A DNA stretch of 64,000 nt from Linnemannia elongata (taxonomy: Eukaryota > Mortierellomycota > Mortierellomycetes > Mortierellales > Mortierellaceae). Of the stretch, positions 56,301-64,000 are shown piece by piece. The stretch spans positions 806,001 through 870,000 of the forward strand of contig JAXBDG010000003.1 of the NCBI GenBank assembly GCA_036320915.1, in the 5' to 3' direction. Made by a program: the position numbers and the translations under genes. The notes under the pieces are model-generated. The model worked only from the letters and a program-made list of their open reading frames with translations, made no database searches and had not been told where the DNA came from. Every line of letters starts with the position of its first letter. Positions within the stretch are counted from its first letter, which is position 1.

Positions 56301-59300
56301 GAATTATATATCTTTTTTCTGAGGAAGGGTGACGAGGGAATAGAAGAGAGTGGAGATGTAGGTAGGTGGAGGAGGCGACTAGATATCGGATAGGAGATTG
56401 TTTGATTGTTTGTTCGTAGAAGGGCGAGAACAGCGTTTCTGCGGAAAAGGGGGAAGGAAGATGAGGATTGAAGAGGTGAAACTAAGTGTCTGTTGGTGCG
56501 GTGGGAAGGGATGGTTGGTTTAGATATGGCGTTGCAGGGTGTTCATTATGCAAGGGGAATGTCACTTGTGGGGTATGCCGCTGTTCCTGAGAAATTATGT
56601 TACTGGGGGAAGGACAGAGAGGAGAGTGATGACGAGAAAGCGGGGGAGTTGATGAATTGAATGAAGGGAATGGGGGAATAAAGAGAAAACAAAGAGCGAA
56701 TGCGGGAGTCGAGAGAAGGAGGAGAAGGAAGAGAGGGAGGATGAGAGAAGAAGGCAAGAACGCAATTGTCCAGGGACAGAGAATAAAATGGGAGTGGGGA
56801 AGGGGGGAATGTACTTTGCGGCGGAAACACTTGCAAAACAATCAAGAGAAAAAAGAAAAGGTTTGAGGCGAAAAGCCCTTGTTAAAGCTTCGACATTTGG
56901 CATGATCTGACTGACAGCGAGACTCTCAACGGCGCTCACATAACACACGGATGAACCCTACTCAAGGCCGATGGATACGTTGACAAGGGTACATTTTATC
57001 GCAAGCTTGTCAGCTCATCGAAAAAGAAAAAAAAAGAGCGAAGCAAGGAGTTTCTCTCCCCTTTATTGGCAAAAGAGAAAGAACCAAAAAAAAAAAAAAA
57101 AAACTGGATATCCTTTACTGAGCAAGGCAGGCGTTTTGCCTCGTTGGACGTTGAACGAAGCAGGAATTCCAGTTTATTCATTGCAAGGCAGGAGTTCAGC
57201 CAGAAAGGAAGAACAAGAATAGAAGTTCCTTCATTGGAAGAACCAAACAGGGGGGTTGCTTTTCACTCTCTAACACGTCCGAAGGAAGAAAAAAAACTAT
57301 CCCTGCTTTGCACAAAAATGTCTTCAAAGGAGGGCGCCAAACAGAAGTCGTAAGTATCCACTGGGCGCGCATAAAATGTAGTCATGCAGGGGTCAGGAAT
57401 GTGATGGCGATGCATTGTATGTGTGAGTGTCGTATAATTAAGATCCAAAGAAAAACCAGAAGGTACGACGACGTTGCCGTCTTACTCGTTCACGGAGTCA
57501 GCTTTTTTATTTCGGTGAAGTGAGTTTTCATCAGTTCCTATGACCTTCAGTTCCAGTTGTCGCTTGTTTATCTGCATGCTTGCTCGTTGTTGTTTGTGGG
57601 TTTCTTTCCTGTTAAACACAAGCCCAATGCTCTCTTTATTTTACTCCCGTCCATATTGCCATATTATCGGTAACAATGGTAATGTGCTCCAGATTGCAAC
57701 GTGTATTCTTTTGTATGTTTATTTATTTTGTTTGTTTTGTGCTTGCCGTTGGTCGTCGAGGTAAGGAATGACAGGAAGGCAGAGAATGGGCAGGTTTAGA
57801 CGCTCTTGTGTTTTTAATTATGCTGGCTGCGAAGGTGGTACATCTCAGCAACTAAATTGCATTAATGTCTGTTAGTGCCATTCCCATATCTCCTCTCGGG
57901 TACAAGGTTCAGAGTCTCATTAGTTACCTATGATCGGTCTTTTCTTTGCTGGATTCTCTCTTTCATCTTGGTGTTGTTCTTTTTCAATTCCTCCGTCAAG
58001 GTTGAAACGCAGAACAGATAGTTCTATGAAGGGAGCAGAGAAGATTGGAAAAGGAACCAGGCAAGGATAATTGAGTTTCCACAGTGTATTTCTTGAGCTC
58101 AACTGTTCGATGTTTCTAATTGATGACTCGATCCACTACCACTAGAGGGAAACCGAGAATATGGTATGTACTCTATCTAGGGTATCCTTAAAGGGCGATG
58201 GGTGTGCCATCCAGGTCATGCGTTGTTCTCCTCTCCTCTTGTATCCACACCTTGTTTGGATCCACCCCAGCCCTATCATTTCCTAATACTGAGTATAGAA
58301 AGAGTGATTTCCTAGTAATGGCGAGGCGTGTGGTGTGGGATGATTTCAGGCACAAAGTTGTTAAGGGCCTTTTAGAATTTGAACATCTTTGTCACATGAT
58401 ATCAGAGACAACTTGGCCTAATCAGTCTTGCCGGTCGCTTCGGTCAAGGGAGCGACGGTGGTAGGAAGGGGGGCAAAAGGACAAAAGACAGGAGACGACA
58501 AAACGAGAAGAGGGAGCTCTATGCGAAAAGCTGCATCGTTCAAGAGAGTAGAAAGTATGAACCACTGCAGTATTTGCTACTTTGTAGTATGTGATGACAT
58601 GGGTGGCTAACAGCCACCCTCTATGACAACACCATAAAATAACAACAATAACACAACAGAACAGAAAGGACCACATGTTGGGCGCAGTGTGCTCATGTCA
58701 GGAATTAAGAGACAAAATTTGCCGCACTTTTTTTTTTCTTCGTTGTTATTGTTGTTTGTTGTTGTTTTCTGTTGCTGTCCCTTTTACCCTTTTTTTTTCT
58801 TTTTTTTTTTTTTCTCTACTTTCACTCTCCTTCATTCACTTAATTCATTCAGTCCTGTCTATTCATCCTCTCTGACGATTCACCTCTGCTCTTTCTTTTT
58901 TGTTTTTTTCCATTCCTTTCACAAACACACACTTACACTCACACCCCCAGTCCAACAAGAAACGACAGACAAGCTACGACCTTTTTCAACCTCCTCTTTG
59001 TTTTCTAGCTCATTCTCTCACTCACCCACTCATCCACTCACTATACTTTGACGACTCAAAACCCTTCCCTACCCTTTTCCCTTTCTCTCTCTTTTCCCCT
59101 GCTTTCTGTTCCTTCCCAAAAGCAAAAAAAAACTGCAACACTCAAACACACACACTTATCAGATTCTTCTCCCTCTCTCTCAGTCACTCCCCCTTCCGCT
59201 TTCTTCCCTATTTTTTTTACTCCTTTTCACTTCTCGGCCCCTTCCCTTACTCTTGACTTTAACGTACTCTACCTTCTCTTCTATTTCACATCCTTCTCTC

Positions 59301-59849
59301 CTTTTACTTTCTTCTTCTCCCACATCCACTTTTAACATATTAACGACTCTCCAAGGTACACGCACACCATCCGTCTATCATCTTTCACTTCAATACTGAC
59401 ATCTCTTCCTCGTCTTCTCTCACTTTCTCCACTACATAACAGCCTGGTGTTCCTCTTTCTCTGCTCACACTACACTCTCACTTTTTGACTGCTCAACTCT
59501 CCCTTACTCTCTTGCTCTTCCACTGCTGTCGAAAGTCAACGACATCCCATCGATCTATCTATCCTTCACTCTACCCTTTTTGCCATTGCTGTCTGCTCAT
59601 TTACATATTACAGCTGAGCAAAAGCATACCTCGCAGCCGTTGCCGCTGTTGTCATCTTTGTTGCCATTATCATTTCTGTTGTTGTCGTTGTTGACGCTGC
59701 TGTTATATCAACTAGCGCCCATTCACCTTTTGTCTTATTTTTGTCCTTGTTGTTATCGACCCCTTCTTCCTCCAACTCCCCCTGCCTCTCGCCTCTCACT
59801 CACACTCTTGACACACAATACACAACATACCCACATACACATACCCCGC

Positions 59850-59911
59850 TTTGCCTGGCCTTGCCTCGCCTCGCCTTGTCTTGCCTTGCCTTGCCTTGCC
59901 TTGCCTTGCCC
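59850..59911. repeat. TTGCC pentanucleotide repeat
   Basis: Imperfect, then perfect, tandem copies of CTTGC/TTGCC (about 12 units) lie within the CT-rich leader of the KDM4-like gene. Confidence 0.85.
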
Positions 59912-60448
59912 TTATTTTCTTCCCTCTTTGTCTCTCACCAGGACTTGCTTGCTTGCTGTGTCTTAACCACTCTGCGCCTTGGCTCATATAGTAGCTTGAC
60001 CTGGCTGCCTGCTCTTTTTTCTTTTTTATTCATGCACTCTACTCTGCCATAAATTGTCGTGTGTCATCATCCATATCGTTCTTCTTTCAACTCCTCTTTG
60101 TTAAAACTTTCAAAAGCTATCAACTCCTTCACCCTCGTCCCTTCCTTTCTCTCTCTCTCTCTCTCTCTCGCTTTTCTCTATTACCTCTATTACTCATCGT
60201 CATCCTGAACCTTCAACTTCCTCCGCTCCCCTTCACTCTCACGTTTCATTATTGCTGTACACAGCAACCACTTCTTTCAAAGTAATAACCGCAGTTCCTT
60301 CCATACATCGTCATGTGGTCCACTTACATCCTCATCCCCATCCACATCCCTATCTCTGACAACCACTCTTGTCGTCCCTCCTTCTTTCGCCTCCTCTGTT
60401 CTCCACAACTCTGGCTACACTACCCACCCTTTTCACTTCTTCACTCTT

Positions 60449-60450
<2 letters not shown>

Positions 60451-60504
<54 letters not shown>
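60451..60504. repeat. (TC)27 dinucleotide repeat
   Basis: Twenty-seven perfect TC units lie about 340 bp before the start codon of the KDM4-like gene. It is the longest of the strand-specific CT arrays in the window. Confidence 0.92.
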
Positions 60505-60508
<4 letters not shown>

Positions 60509-60632
60509 TTCGAAAACAACAACAACCTTGTCCTTTGCTCCCATAAAAAACCTTTGTCGTCCTATAAAACTAACCTCGTTTTTTTTGTCTTTCTTTCGAC
60601 CGACCCACTCGATTGGAATAGCTAGAAAATAA

Positions 60633-64000
<3,368 letters not shown>

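Noticed and set aside
57318..57350. Small first exon starting MSSKEGAKQK with a GTAAGT donor
   Set aside because: No following exon with natural protein sequence could be found. Joining to a segment near 58020 gives only a 26-residue peptide without support.

Overview
This window is nuclear DNA from an intron-rich fungus. Nothing bacterial, viral or CRISPR-like is visible. The gene content (Cch1 calcium channel, Yme2, sterylglucosidase of the Egh1/Sgl1 type, Erg26, a KDM4-type demethylase, and exportin-4, which budding yeast lacks), the many introns of roughly 100 nt with CTAAC-like branch points, and the Gln/Asn/Pro-rich disordered tails point to an early-diverging fungus. A Mortierella-like member of Mucoromycota is my best guess, made by inference and not by a database match. 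I joined exons by eye so that phases agree at every junction. Every complete model gives a coding length divisible by three.

Layout. The left part (1-16 kb) is gene-poor. It holds a probable first exon of a minus-strand gene (1000-1221), an Sds3/Dep1-type histone-deacetylase-complex subunit (5247-8958, +) and an unrecognised low-complexity protein gene (10615-12621, -). The centre (16-47 kb) is compact: exportin-4 (+), YME2 (-), NDUFS4 of complex I (+), a GH5 sterylglucosidase (-), the 19-exon CCH1 calcium channel (+), electron-transfer flavoprotein beta (+), ERG26 sterol dehydrogenase (-) and eIF3 subunit L (-). To the right lie a decayed SANT/Myb-repeat pseudogene (47330-49462, +), a large Uds1-domain coiled-coil protein (49648-56300, -), a 4.5-kb gap full of pyrimidine repeats, and a KDM4-like JmjN/JmjC/PHD demethylase (60843 to beyond the window end, +).

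How the genes relate. Most are housekeeping genes without an operon-like relationship. Two links stand out. YME2 and NDUFS4, both mitochondrial, share one 505-bp divergent promoter. That promoter and the one before mitochondrial ETFB both carry the palindrome TCACGTGA, which suggests co-regulation of respiratory genes by a bHLH (Cbf1-like) factor. Two chromatin genes (Sds3-like and KDM4-like) flank the window, both behind unusually long CT-rich leader regions.

I found no convincing new multi-gene system. The observations most worth following are the SANT-repeat pseudogene, the extreme TAG bias of 3' splice sites (51 of 58), strand-specific CT-rich leaders that predict gene starts, the shared TCACGTGA sites, a possible CaaX lipidation tail on the sterylglucosidase, and kilobase-size first introns in otherwise short-intron genes.
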